DNA of 64,000 nucleotides, taken from assembly GCF_002002925.1 (NCBI RefSeq), contig NZ_CP019511.1:1674001-1738000 (forward strand), read 5' to 3'. This stretch comes from Sphingomonas sp. LM7 (lineage in GTDB: Bacteria > Pseudomonadota > Alphaproteobacteria > Sphingomonadales > Sphingomonadaceae). The notes under the pieces were generated by a model. That model was not told the DNA's origin. It worked only from the letters and a program-made list of their open reading frames with translations, and made no database searches. Made by a program: the position numbers and the translations under genes. This document shows, piece after piece, positions 54,820 to 63,279 of the stretch (its first letter is position 1; each line of letters opens with the position of its first letter).

Positions 54820-56889
54820 GTGAACCAGATTCGCGCCACCTTCGCTGCTCTCGCGCTCGCCGGCATCGCGCTCGATGCCGTCGCCTTCGCGCAGACCGCC
54901 GAGCAGGCCCAGCCGGGCGACATCGTGATCAACATGCGCGGAGTCGAGCTTGCCGACGTCGCTGACCAGATCTCGCGGATCACCGGCCGCACGCTGATCC
55001 TCGATCCCGCGGTGAAGGGCGTAGTCACCGTCACTTCGGCGACGCCGCTCTCGCCTTCGGGCGTGTGGGAGCTGTTCCAGTCGGTGCTGCGCGCCAATGG
55101 CTTTTCCGCAGTGCGCTCGGGCCGCGCGTGGCGGATCGTCCCGGCCGCCAATGCCGTGCGCGACGGCGGCGTGCCCAGCCGCGCGGCGGGCGGCCAGGAA
55201 CTCGTCACGCGGATGGTCCGGCTCGCCAACGTGCCTTCAGCGGATGTCGCCCGCGTCGTCCGCCCGCTGGTCGCGACCTTCGGCAGCGTCGAGCCGCTGA
55301 CCAGCCCCAACGCCGTCGTCATTACCGACTATGCCGACAATGTCCGCCGCGTCGAGGCGATCGCCCGCCAGCTCGACGGGGGCAGCGGCGCCAGCTTCGC
55401 GACGATCACGCTGCGCAACGGCAATGCCGCCGATGTCGCCCAGTCGCTCACCACCGTGCTCGGCGATCAGCAGGGCGGCACCGGCGCGCGCGTCGCCGCC
55501 GATGCGCGCAGCAACACCGTCATCATCCGCGGTACACCGGCCGCGGTCGCCGAGGCGCGTCGCATCGCCGCATCGCTCGACCAGCCCGGCGGCGCCACGC
55601 CGATCACCCGGATGTTCCGCCTCAACTATGCCGACGCCGAGACCGTGACCGAAGTGCTGCGCGGCGTGCTCGGCCAGGGCGAGAGCGCCGACAATCCGGT
55701 CGCCCGCAGCCTGTCGGGCTCGGCCAGTAACCCTTTCGCGCGGCTGAGCAATTCGACGCAGGGCATTTCGGCGCTTTCGAACAGCGCCGCTTCCACAGGC
55801 GGTGGGCTCGGCAATGCCATGCAGGCGGCGAACGCAGCCACCCAGCCGGTAATGCAGAACCAGCCGGCGCAGACTCCGCAGGGCTTCTCGACGCCCGACA
55901 TCACCGTCCAGCCCGCGCCCGAACTCAACGCCGTGGTGGTACGCGGCACGCCCACCGCGATCGCGTCGATCGAGGGCCTGATCACCGATCTCGACGTGCG
56001 CCGCCCGCAGGTGCTGATCGAGGCCGCGATCGCCGAAATCACCGGCGACGATGCCGAGGCACTCGGCGTCCAGCTCGGCACCAGCGGCGCTGCGCTGACT
56101 CAAGTCGAGGGTGCCGGCACGTCGTTCGATCAGGCGGGCGCCTCGCTGGGCGGCATCCTGAAGGCGCTGGGCGTGCCCGCGGGCGCGCTGATCGGCAACG
56201 GCTTCACCGGCAACCTCGCGATCGGCGACAATTTCTCGATCCTTGTTCAGGCGCTGGGCACCTCGACGCGCGCGAACCTGCTCTCGACTCCGCAGATCAC
56301 CGTGCTCGACAATGTCGCGGGCGAGTTCGTGTCTGGGCAGAACGTGCCGTTCGTCACCGGATCGGTGCTGACCGATTCAACCTCGGTCGCGCCCTACACC
56401 ACGATCGAGCGCAAGGACGTGGGCATCACCCTGCGCGTCCTCCCGCGGATCAATGCCGGCGACACGATCCGGCTGCAGGTCAATCAGGAGGCCTCGTCGA
56501 TCGCCGCCGCGCAGACCAGCGCCGCGTCGGACCTCGTCACCAATCGCCGCGCGATCAACACCACGGTGCTCGCCGACAACGGCCAGACGATCGTGCTCGG
56601 CGGCCTGATCACCGACGATCGCGAGGATACCCGCCAGCAAGTGCCGATCCTCGGCGACATCCCGATCGTCGGCGAACTGTTCAAGAGCCGCCGCGAAACC
56701 CGCCAGAAGCGCACCCTGTTCATTTTCCTCAAGCCGACGATCCTGCGCGATCCCGCCGATGCCGCCGCCGCGGCCAAGGACAAATACGCCCGGCTTCGCG
56801 CAGAGGAAATCGCCAACACCCGCCGCTCCAGCCTATTGCTCGCCCCGCCGACGCCGCGGCTGACCGTTGAGATCGACGGGATCTATTAG
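54820..56889 (+). CDS. gspD: Type II secretion outer-membrane secretin GspD
   Basis: The 689-residue secretin (GTG start after AAAGAGA) has a signal peptide ending AFAQT, an N0 domain (IVINMRGVELADVADQISRITGR), N1-N3 repeats (for example VVITDYADNVRRVEAIARQLD) and a C-terminal pore domain with VPFVTGSV, TTIERKDVGITLRVLP and the secretin signature TVLADNGQTIVLGGLI. The C-terminus carries no obvious pilotin-binding tail beyond ~690. It forms the outer-membrane channel. Confidence 0.95.
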   Translation: MNQIRATFAALALAGIALDAVAFAQTAEQAQPGDIVINMRGVELADVADQISRITGRTLILDPAVKGVVTVTSATPLSPSGVWELFQSVLRANGFSAVRSGRAWRIVPAANAVRDGGVPSRAAGGQELVTRMVRLANVPSADVARVVRPLVATFGSVEPLTSPNAVVITDYADNVRRVEAIARQLDGGSGASFATITLRNGNAADVAQSLTTVLGDQQGGTGARVAADARSNTVIIRGTPAAVAEARRIAASLDQPGGATPITRMFRLNYADAETVTEVLRGVLGQGESADNPVARSLSGSASNPFARLSNSTQGISALSNSAASTGGGLGNAMQAANAATQPVMQNQPAQTPQGFSTPDITVQPAPELNAVVVRGTPTAIASIEGLITDLDVRRPQVLIEAAIAEITGDDAEALGVQLGTSGAALTQVEGAGTSFDQAGASLGGILKALGVPAGALIGNGFTGNLAIGDNFSILVQALGTSTRANLLSTPQITVLDNVAGEFVSGQNVPFVTGSVLTDSTSVAPYTTIERKDVGITLRVLPRINAGDTIRLQVNQEASSIAAAQTSAASDLVTNRRAINTTVLADNGQTIVLGGLITDDREDTRQQVPILGDIPIVGELFKSRRETRQKRTLFIFLKPTILRDPADAAAAAKDKYARLRAEEIANTRRSSLLLAPPTPRLTVEIDGIY

Positions 56890-57305
56890 TCCGTAGGCAG
56901 CGGCACCCGGACGCGCTGCGCGCCGCGCGTGAAAAAGGCTGCGTCGATCGCTAGGCTCGCGAGCTGCCAACCCTCTACGCTTTCGCCGATCTGGAGCGCG
57001 CGCGTGCCATCGGCAGTGCGGACCAGCGCGACGGCATCGGCGCCGAGCCGCCCGACGATCCCGACCAGCGCCGGCGCATCCCCGGGAAGTGCTGCCTCGG
57101 CCTCCTCTCCCGCCACGCCGAACAACGGCCGCTCGTACATTGCGGCGAGCGGCGCGAAAGGCGAGGGAGCGGCAAGCGGCATCGCAGGCGGCGCAGCCCG
57201 CTCCGTCTTCCCCCCGCTTCCCCGCGGCATCAGCAGCGCCAGCGGCATTAGCACGGCGAAGCCGCCGGCCAGCCCGATCGCGATCCGGTTCGCCCGCACG
57301 GTCAT
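56886..57305 (-). CDS. GspC/PilP-like small secretion-associated protein
   Basis: The 139-residue start at 57305 overlaps the upstream stop (ATGA). One membrane helix (IGLAGGFAVLMPLALLM) is followed by PLFGV and a GIVGRLGADAVALVRTADGTRALQIGESVEGWQLASL segment. That pattern resembles the homology region of GspC and the core of PilP. No PDZ domain. It ends the second platform-like trio and converges on gspD with a 4-bp overlap of stops. Distinct from the main gspC gene at 54000. Confidence 0.65.
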   Translation of the reverse strand: MTVRANRIAIGLAGGFAVLMPLALLMPRGSGGKTERAAPPAMPLAAPSPFAPLAAMYERPLFGVAGEEAEAALPGDAPALVGIVGRLGADAVALVRTADGTRALQIGESVEGWQLASLAIDAAFFTRGAQRVRVPLPTD

Positions 57306-57760
57306 GGCACCGCCACCGCTTCGCCGGTAAGCCGGACGCCCCCCGCCACCGGCTCGACCGACCAGCGCCGCAAGCGCATCAGCGGCCGTTCGCGCTCGAA
57401 CGCGTCGGCGAGCGCCAGCACTGCCTTCTCGGCGCCCGAGGCACGGATCCGCAACGCCGCCAGTCCTTCGGACGCCTCGATGGCGCTGGTCTCCTCGACG
57501 AGCACCCCGCCCGCCTTGGCGAGCCGCTGGACGCGCGCCATCATCGCCGCACGCCCCGCCGCGGCCTCGCCGACGCCGAGCGTTAGCTCCTCCGTAAGGA
57601 TCGGCACGCGCCGCTCGGGCATCGCCGCGGCCTGCGCCAAACGCTCCCGCTCGGCCCGCACCGCGGCCAACTGCCCCAGCGCCTTCCCCGTCGCGGGGGC
57701 CAGCAGCGCGACTGCCAGCAGCCCGGCCCCGACGCCAGGAACAAGCCGCGGCACCCTCAT
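57302..57760 (-). CDS. PilO/GspM-like protein
   Basis: The 152-residue protein has an N-terminal hydrophobic helix (VGAGLLAVALLAPATGKAL), an Arg/Glu-rich coiled segment (LAAVRAERERLAQAAA), and a ferredoxin-like beta-alpha-beta region (GLAALRIRASGAEKAVLALADAFE then MRLRRWSVEPVAGGVRLTGEAVA). That is the fold order of PilO and GspM periplasmic proteins. Overlaps its upstream and downstream neighbours by 4 bp each. Confidence 0.65.
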   Translation of the reverse strand: MRVPRLVPGVGAGLLAVALLAPATGKALGQLAAVRAERERLAQAAAMPERRVPILTEELTLGVGEAAAGRAAMMARVQRLAKAGGVLVEETSAIEASEGLAALRIRASGAEKAVLALADAFERERPLMRLRRWSVEPVAGGVRLTGEAVAVP

Positions 57761-58308
57761 TGCGTGGTCCCCGCAAAAGTGACGATCATCCGCGCATCGG
57801 CCTGGCGCTGGCCGGTGTTACGCAGCCGGGCGAGCGCAGGCGCCCGGCGCATCGCGGCACGCAGCCGGTCCGGATCGGCCGCGGCGACATCGATCTCGAG
57901 AACCCCTTGCGCCGATCGCTGGACCCGCACCAGAGTCGCATCCGTCGGCAGCGCACGCGCCAGCGCTTCCAGCGTCGCGCCCAGCGGCATCCGGCGCAGC
58001 ACTGCGTCGATTTGCCCCCGCGCTTCATCGGCGGTACGCGCCGCCTCGATCCGCGGCGACGCGTCCCCTGCGAGATCGGCGGCCGCCGCGCGCTGCTGCG
58101 CCGCGAGCAGCTTCGCTCCCGCGATCGTAGTCAACGGCCCCGCCGCGATCAGCACCGCAACCAGCGCCGCCACGCTACCCTCGGGCCATTTCGCTACACC
58201 CTCCGGCACGGCGGCAACCGCCGGCCGGCGCTTCGCGAACGCGACCAGCCGGTGCGCCAGGCTCGGCGCCGGCGCGGTCGGTTCGGGATCTGGGCTGCCG
58301 AGTTGCAT
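57757..58308 (-). CDS. PilN/GspL-C-terminal-like protein
   Basis: The 183-residue protein has a ~50-residue cytoplasmic start, one membrane helix (VAALVAVLIAAGPLTTIAGAKLL), a coiled segment and a C-terminal region (LEALARALPTDATLVRVQRSAQGVLEIDVAAADPDRLRAAM) like the periplasmic domain of PilN or of GspL. It lacks the actin-like domain of a full GspL. First gene of a three-gene unit on the minus strand; the main gspL and gspM are intact elsewhere. Confidence 0.65.
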   Translation of the reverse strand: MQLGSPDPEPTAPAPSLAHRLVAFAKRRPAVAAVPEGVAKWPEGSVAALVAVLIAAGPLTTIAGAKLLAAQQRAAAADLAGDASPRIEAARTADEARGQIDAVLRRMPLGATLEALARALPTDATLVRVQRSAQGVLEIDVAAADPDRLRAAMRRAPALARLRNTGQRQADARMIVTFAGTTQ

Positions 58309-58435
58309 GACGCCTGCCGATTAGCCGCTGCGGCGCCCAAGGGCAAAGCGTCACAATCGCGTCCGCGAAGAGTCATCGTCCCGCAACCCCAATGGCATCA
58401 CGCCGTAAAGCGCCCCTCGCAAAGGGCAGTGCGAC

Positions 58436-58455
58436 CCGGGTCGCCAAGGACCCGG
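58436..58455 (+). promoter_or_regulatory. Perfect hairpin in the phoX-like leader
   Basis: CCGGGTC-GCCAAG-GACCCGG forms a 7-bp stem and 6-nt loop, ending 19 bp before the ATG at 58475. It may affect message stability or translation. No T-tract follows. Confidence 0.4.
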
Positions 58456-58474
58456 ATGATCCTGGGGGATTTCC

Positions 58475-60922
58475 ATGAACGATCTGACGCCCACGGCCTT
58501 CGGCTATACCGACGGCGATGTCGACACCAACCACAGCAGCACCGTCACGCTCAACGAACTGGCCGCACAGCGCCTGTCGCGCCGCCAGACGCTGCGCGGC
58601 GGATCGGCGATCGTCGCCGCGACGCTGGGCGGCTCGCTCCTCGCCGCCTGCGATTCGAACGCCGTCGAGACCGATCCCGCCCCAACCGTGAGCGCCGGCG
58701 CCGCAGGCACCACCAGCTCCGGCCGCGTCGTGACGCTGACCGGCACCGCCAGCTCGAGCGGCGCGGTTGCATGGACGCAGACCGGCGGCACCGCAGTCGC
58801 GCTCAATGGCCCGACCGGCAACACCGTGACCTTCCTCGCACCCAGCGTCACCAGCGCGACCGTGCTCACCTTCCAGTTCGCGGCGTCGGACGGCAAGACC
58901 GCGGCAAGCGCCACCACCACCGTGACGGTGAACCCCGCCCAGCTCGGCTTCACTGCCGTCGCCAAGAACAAGCTCGACGTGGTCAGCGTCCCCGCAGGCT
59001 ATAGCGTGCAGGTGGTCAACCGCCTCGGCGATCCGATCGCTGCCGGCGTCGCGGCCTACAAGAACGACGGCACCGACACCAATTTCGCCCAGCGCATCGG
59101 CGATCATGGCGATGCCCTGTGCTGGTTCGGCCTCAGCGCCGCCGGCGCCCGCGACGATCTCGGCTCGACGCGCGGCCTGCTCGTCCAGAACCACGAGAAC
59201 ATCACTCAGAAATATCTTCACGCCGCCGGCGCCTCGGGCAGCCCGCGTCCGGAAGCCGAGGCGATCAAGGAGATCGAGTGCCACGGGGTGAGCGTCACCG
59301 AGCTGAACGAAGGCGCCAACCGCGCCTGGACCGTGGTGCAGGCAAGCAGCTTCAACCGCCGCATCACTCCGAACACCCCGATGGTGTTCAACGGCCCGGT
59401 CCGGGGCACCGACTATCTCAAGACGGTCTACTCGCCTGCCGGCACCGCCGGCCGCGGCACGATCAACAATTGCGCCAACGGCGTCACCCCCTGGGCGACC
59501 AACCTGACCTGCGAAGAGAATTGGGCCGGCTATTTCCGCCGCAGCGGCGACGTCGCCCGCACGCCCAAGGAAACCACCGCGCTCAGCCGTTACGGCGTCT
59601 CGGCAACCGCGGGCGGCAGCTATGGCTGGGCCACCGTGGTTGCCGCCGATGGTGCCGACACGCGCTTCCGCCGCTGGGATGCGCGCGCGACGGGCGCCTC
59701 GGCAACCGACGATTTCCGCAACGAACCCAACCAGTTCGGCTGGGTAGTCGAGATCGATCCGTACAGCCCTTCCGCGGCGCCGCGGAAGCGCACGGCGCTC
59801 GGCCGCCTCGGCCATGAGGGCGCCTGGCCCGGCCTGCTCGTCGCCGGCCGCAAGCCCGCCTGGTACATGGGTGACGATTCGCAGCGCGAATATATGTACA
59901 AGTTCGTCTCGGCGACGCCTTGGGTCGCTGCCGACGCCAACGCCACCGATCGCCTCGCGATGGGCGACAAGTATCTCGACAACGGCACGCTCTACGTCGC
60001 CAAGTTCAACGCCGATGGCAGCGGCAGCTGGATCCCGCTGGTGTTCGGCCAGAACGGCATCACAGCGGCGAACCCGACCTACGCCTTCGCCGATCAGGCC
60101 GATGTGCTGGTCCATCCTCGCCTCGCCGCCGACGTCGTCGGCGCGACGCCGATGGACCGGCCGGAATGGACTGCAGTCAATCCGGTGACCGGCGAAGTCT
60201 ATCTGACGCTGACCAACAACAGCAGCCGCTCGATCACCACCACCGACGCCGCCAATCCGCGCCACTATAACGATCCCAAGGGCGCCGCGGCGCAGACCGG
60301 CAATCCCAACGGCCACGTCATCCGCCTGCGTGAGACCGGCAACACCACCGAAGCGACTGCCTTCACTTGGGACATCTATCTGTTCGGTGCCGGCGTCGAT
60401 CTCGACGCGGCGAACATCAACCTCTCCGGCCTCACCGCGGACAACGACTTCTCGAGCCCCGACGGCCTGTGGTTCGGCCGGTCGAGCAACGCCTCGGGCC
60501 AGGGCAAGCCGCTGTTGTGGCTGCAGACCGACGACGGCGCCTATACCGACGTCACCAACTGCATGATGCTGGCGGCAATGCCGGGATCGGTGGGCGACGG
60601 CGGCGCGCGCACGATCACCAACACTGCGGTCGGCGGTGCGACGGCCACCCAGGCCACCCGCGTTGGCGCCACGGCAACCGCCGCGACGCTCAAGCGCTTC
60701 CTCGTCGGCCCGGTCGATTGCGAGATCACCGGCGTCGACACCACGCCGGACGGCCGCACGCTGTTCGTCGGGATCCAGCACCCAGGTGACGGCGGCACCG
60801 TCGCCGCGCCGGGCGGCCACTGGCCCGACAGCCAGGCGACCGGCACGGCGGGCGCCAGCGTCCGTCCGCGCTCGGCCGTCGCCGTGATCACCAAGAATGA
60901 CGGCGGCGTCGTCGCCCTCTGA
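58475..60922 (+). CDS. PhoX/DUF839-family phosphatase-like Tat lipoprotein
   Basis: The 815-residue protein has a Tat-type leader (twin Arg at 36-37 in SRRQTLRGG) that ends in a lipobox LLAAC with Cys59, so it appears to be a Tat-exported lipoprotein with Asp at +2. Residues ~68-160 form an Ig/PKD-like domain. The large remainder is PhoX/DUF839: RGLLVQNHEN, CEENWAGYFRR, GRLGHEGAW, YMGDDSQREYMYKFVS, FSSPDGLWFGRS and LLWLQTDDG. PhoX enzymes are calcium-iron alkaline phosphatases releasing phosphate from phosphoesters. Type II secretion genes lie next door and are a plausible route to the cell surface. A terminator follows. Confidence 0.87.
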   Translation: MNDLTPTAFGYTDGDVDTNHSSTVTLNELAAQRLSRRQTLRGGSAIVAATLGGSLLAACDSNAVETDPAPTVSAGAAGTTSSGRVVTLTGTASSSGAVAWTQTGGTAVALNGPTGNTVTFLAPSVTSATVLTFQFAASDGKTAASATTTVTVNPAQLGFTAVAKNKLDVVSVPAGYSVQVVNRLGDPIAAGVAAYKNDGTDTNFAQRIGDHGDALCWFGLSAAGARDDLGSTRGLLVQNHENITQKYLHAAGASGSPRPEAEAIKEIECHGVSVTELNEGANRAWTVVQASSFNRRITPNTPMVFNGPVRGTDYLKTVYSPAGTAGRGTINNCANGVTPWATNLTCEENWAGYFRRSGDVARTPKETTALSRYGVSATAGGSYGWATVVAADGADTRFRRWDARATGASATDDFRNEPNQFGWVVEIDPYSPSAAPRKRTALGRLGHEGAWPGLLVAGRKPAWYMGDDSQREYMYKFVSATPWVAADANATDRLAMGDKYLDNGTLYVAKFNADGSGSWIPLVFGQNGITAANPTYAFADQADVLVHPRLAADVVGATPMDRPEWTAVNPVTGEVYLTLTNNSSRSITTTDAANPRHYNDPKGAAAQTGNPNGHVIRLRETGNTTEATAFTWDIYLFGAGVDLDAANINLSGLTADNDFSSPDGLWFGRSSNASGQGKPLLWLQTDDGAYTDVTNCMMLAAMPGSVGDGGARTITNTAVGGATATQATRVGATATAATLKRFLVGPVDCEITGVDTTPDGRTLFVGIQHPGDGGTVAAPGGHWPDSQATGTAGASVRPRSAVAVITKNDGGVVAL

Positions 60923-60940
60923 ACCTTCCCGCCCGACTTG

Positions 60941-60975
60941 GGGGAGGTCTCGCAAGGGGCCTCCCCTTTTCTTTG
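60941..60975 (+). terminator. Rho-independent terminator after the PhoX-like gene
   Basis: GGGGAGG (60941-60947) pairs with CCTCCCC (60960-60966) across a 12-nt loop and is followed by TTTTCTTT. It begins 18 bp after the stop codon. Confidence 0.8.
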
Positions 60976-61371
60976 CGCAGTCGGCAGCCCAAGGTCTAAT
61001 CCAATTGGGTCGGATGCAGCTGGCCCCCGAGGCGCGCCTGGCTGCGGCGTGACAACGGCTTGAGTGTAGGATTTCGCCTGCTGAAATCGACGCTTGGGCA
61101 CTTGGCCCTCGCTCTTTGACGACGTCGGTCCCGGCCAGAACGCAAACGCGCGTTGGGCTCAGTCTTTGCAATTTTCCGCGTGGCTCCGCTGCCGCTGGAA
61201 CGTGCGCGATAGTGTGACCCTAGTGTGACCTTTGGTTTCGCAATGCCCCCGCTGCGCAGCTCTCGCCTCGACCAGCCAGCGCTTCCAATCAGGTGCAGAC
61301 TGGCGAAGGGGCTCAGCTTCCGGCTTGCTATTGTCATGAAGGTGCTCAGCCTGACGACCATTCCTTCCTTC

Positions 61372-61455
61372 GTTACCCCGGCTTTGAGCCAGGGGCCCGC
61401 TGCCTTCAACGATCAGGAAGAAGAAGTGGGAATCCCGACTCAAAGCCGGCGTGAC
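61372..61455. repeat. Inverted repeat in the intergenic region
   Basis: GTTACCCCGGCTTTGAG (61372-61388) and CTCAAAGCCGGCGTGAC (61439-61455) are inverted copies agreeing at 15 of 17 positions, 50 bp apart. This is a different element from those at 41512 and 44405. It lies just downstream of the small lipoprotein stop. Confidence 0.6.
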
Positions 61456-61482
61456 TGAAAAAAAGCGTGTCGGGCTTCCAAA

Positions 61483-61866
61483 CTACCGGTCGGTGCGGCT
61501 CACGATATTCGCCGTGCCGTCGGGCGTGATGCTGATCATGTGCGCCACGCCGCCCGGGCAATTGGCCCGCCACAGCGGCTTGCCGTCCTGATCGGGCAGC
61601 CGCACCGACGAGTTGACCGACTGGCAGTCGATCCCTGCGTCCATCAGCGCGCGGATAAAGACCACGTTGCGCTGACGGTCGGACATGGCGAGCACTGCCT
61701 CCAGCGCATTGCCCGCCGCAGCATCGTTGCCGGTCGCATTCGCCTCCGCACCGGCATTGCCGGGCTCGGCGACGGCGCTGTTCGCCGTCTCGTTCCGCTC
61801 CGCGGCGGGTCCGCACCCGGCAAGCGCCAGCGCTGCGATCGTCGGCAAGAACATGACCATCTTCAT
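61483..61866 (-). CDS. Small lipoprotein of unknown function
   Basis: The ATG at 61866 lies 6 nt after GGAGAG, so it is preferred to the ATG abutting that site at 61872. The 127-residue product has a lipobox ALALAGC, an Asn/Ala/Glu-rich spacer with low complexity (~25-50), and a compact domain with IDCQSVNSSVRL and WRANCPGGVAHMISITPDGTANIV. The two late Cys could form a disulfide. I do not recognise a family. Encoded 102 bp upstream-side of the amidohydrolase stop on the same strand. Confidence 0.7.
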   Translation of the reverse strand: MKMVMFLPTIAALALAGCGPAAERNETANSAVAEPGNAGAEANATGNDAAAGNALEAVLAMSDRQRNVVFIRALMDAGIDCQSVNSSVRLPDQDGKPLWRANCPGGVAHMISITPDGTANIVSRTDR

Positions 61867-61968
61867 CCGCATCTCTCCAGGCTGCCGGGCGCCGCGGGGC
61901 GCACCGGATTCATGTCGCTGCACTGGCAATGCCGAACCGGTCGTGAAGGTTCCGCAACGAAATGTCGC

Positions 61969-63279
61969 TCAGTGCTGATAAGCCTTGGGCAGCGGCCCCT
62001 CCTTGGGATCCCAGTAGCGGTCGCGCAGCCGGGTCTGGCGGCTGGTCATCGGCTGCTCGACGCCGTCGATGAACACGCTGACCGCCGAGCTGCCGATCTC
62101 GAGCGGATCGCCGTCCCAGATCACCACGTCGCCATGCCGGCCGGGCTTAAGCGAGCCGAATGCGTCGCCCATCCCCAACGCCTCGGCCGGCCGCGAGGTG
62201 ATCGTCGCGAACGCCTCGCCCCAGCTGAGCCCGCTCGCCCCGGGCATCTTGCCCAGCGCGACGAGGTTGCCGGCGAACTGCTTCTCCCAGCGTGCCTGGC
62301 GAGCCTCGTCCTGGTTGATCGTGCCGATGCCGACCAGCACGCCCGCGGCCTTCATCCGGCCGATGTTCGATTGAGTGGCTGCCAATTGCTCGAAGCTCTC
62401 GGGCAAGTCGGCGAGCGCCGAGGCGATCACCGGCACGCCTGCCGCGGCGATCTCGCGCGCCACCGTCCAGCCCTCGGCCGCGCCCACCAGCACCATCCGC
62501 AGCGTCGGCACCTCGCGCTTGAGCGCCAGCATCGCCAGGATGTCCGAAGCGCGCTCGACATGGACGAGCAGCGGCATCCGCCCCTGCACCACTGGCACCA
62601 GCGCCTCGGCATCGGCGCGGGTCAGCAGCGCGTCCTTGCCGCGATCGGCGAAGCTCGCCGGGCTGCGGACATAGTCGCGCACTTCGAACAGCGCGTTCTT
62701 GAGCATCGCATAGGCCGCGGCGCGGCTCCCGCCCGCGGCGCGTGCGCCGGCCTCGCCATATTCCATGAACTGGAAAGCGCGCGGTCTGGCGACTGCGCCC
62801 ATGTCGGCGCCCAGATCGATGATTGCACCCTGCCCGGCGAAGATCGAGCCGTTGCTGTTGTCCGGCGCCACGACGGCGCGGGTGACGCCTTCGAGCCGGT
62901 TGATCGCCAGCGGGCTGCTCTTCGGACTGACTGCCGGCGCCACGTCGAGCGCGGCGTTGAACGGCGAGCTTCCCGCGGCGGTATCGTTGGTCCCCGAAAC
63001 GGCATCGACTTCGACGATGCCCATCCGGGTGAAGCCGGCGAAGATGCCGGGCGTGACCCAGCGCCCGCCGGCATCGACGATGCGCGCGCCCGCCGGCGCG
63101 GCAACCCCGGCACCTGAAGCAACGACGCGGCCGTCGCGGATCACCACCGTGCCGCCCTCGGACGGTCCGGTGCCGTCGCCGATCACGAGCTTGGCATTGG
63201 TGATGACCACGGTCTGCGCGGCGGCAGGCGAGGCGATGGCGAGCATCGCGCTCGCCGAGAGGAGCAGCGTCCTGATCAC
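61969..63279 (-). CDS. Amidohydrolase-family protein lacking the usual HxH metal motif
   Basis: The GTG at 63279 overlaps the previous stop (GTGA) and gives a signal peptide (IRTLLLSASAMLAIASPAAAQ) in a 436-residue protein. It has the amidohydrolase small beta-sandwich (VVITNAKLVIGDGTGP, GTVVIRDGRVVASG) and closes with LKPGRHGDVVIWDGDPLEIGSS. Where most members read PGLIDxHxH, it reads PGIFAGFTRMG, with no His pair. A later His (LLVHVERASD) is present. It could bind one metal or act as a non-catalytic partner of the complete-looking neighbour upstream. Confidence 0.8.
   Translation of the reverse strand: MIRTLLLSASAMLAIASPAAAQTVVITNAKLVIGDGTGPSEGGTVVIRDGRVVASGAGVAAPAGARIVDAGGRWVTPGIFAGFTRMGIVEVDAVSGTNDTAAGSSPFNAALDVAPAVSPKSSPLAINRLEGVTRAVVAPDNSNGSIFAGQGAIIDLGADMGAVARPRAFQFMEYGEAGARAAGGSRAAAYAMLKNALFEVRDYVRSPASFADRGKDALLTRADAEALVPVVQGRMPLLVHVERASDILAMLALKREVPTLRMVLVGAAEGWTVAREIAAAGVPVIASALADLPESFEQLAATQSNIGRMKAAGVLVGIGTINQDEARQARWEKQFAGNLVALGKMPGASGLSWGEAFATITSRPAEALGMGDAFGSLKPGRHGDVVIWDGDPLEIGSSAVSVFIDGVEQPMTSRQTRLRDRYWDPKEGPLPKAYQH

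Larger units (their letters stand above)
60923..61482. other. Intergenic region downstream of the phosphatase gene
   Basis: These 560 bp hold the terminator at 60941-60975 and an inverted repeat at 61372-61455. I see no frame with convincing coding character; short frames here lack the G/C-ending codon bias of real genes around them. Confidence 0.6.

Noticed and set aside
58309..58435. A Pho box upstream of the PhoX-like gene
   Set aside because: A GTCAC-like element is present but not in the repeated, 11-bp-spaced form needed.
58373..61171. A 932-codon open frame on the minus strand across the PhoX-like gene
   Set aside because: It is Gly/Arg/Ala-rich without domains and mirrors a well-supported gene on the other strand; long antisense frames are expected at this GC content.
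61540..63117. A 525-codon plus-strand frame opposite the amidohydrolase
   Set aside because: No motif; amidohydrolase motifs on the minus strand are clear.
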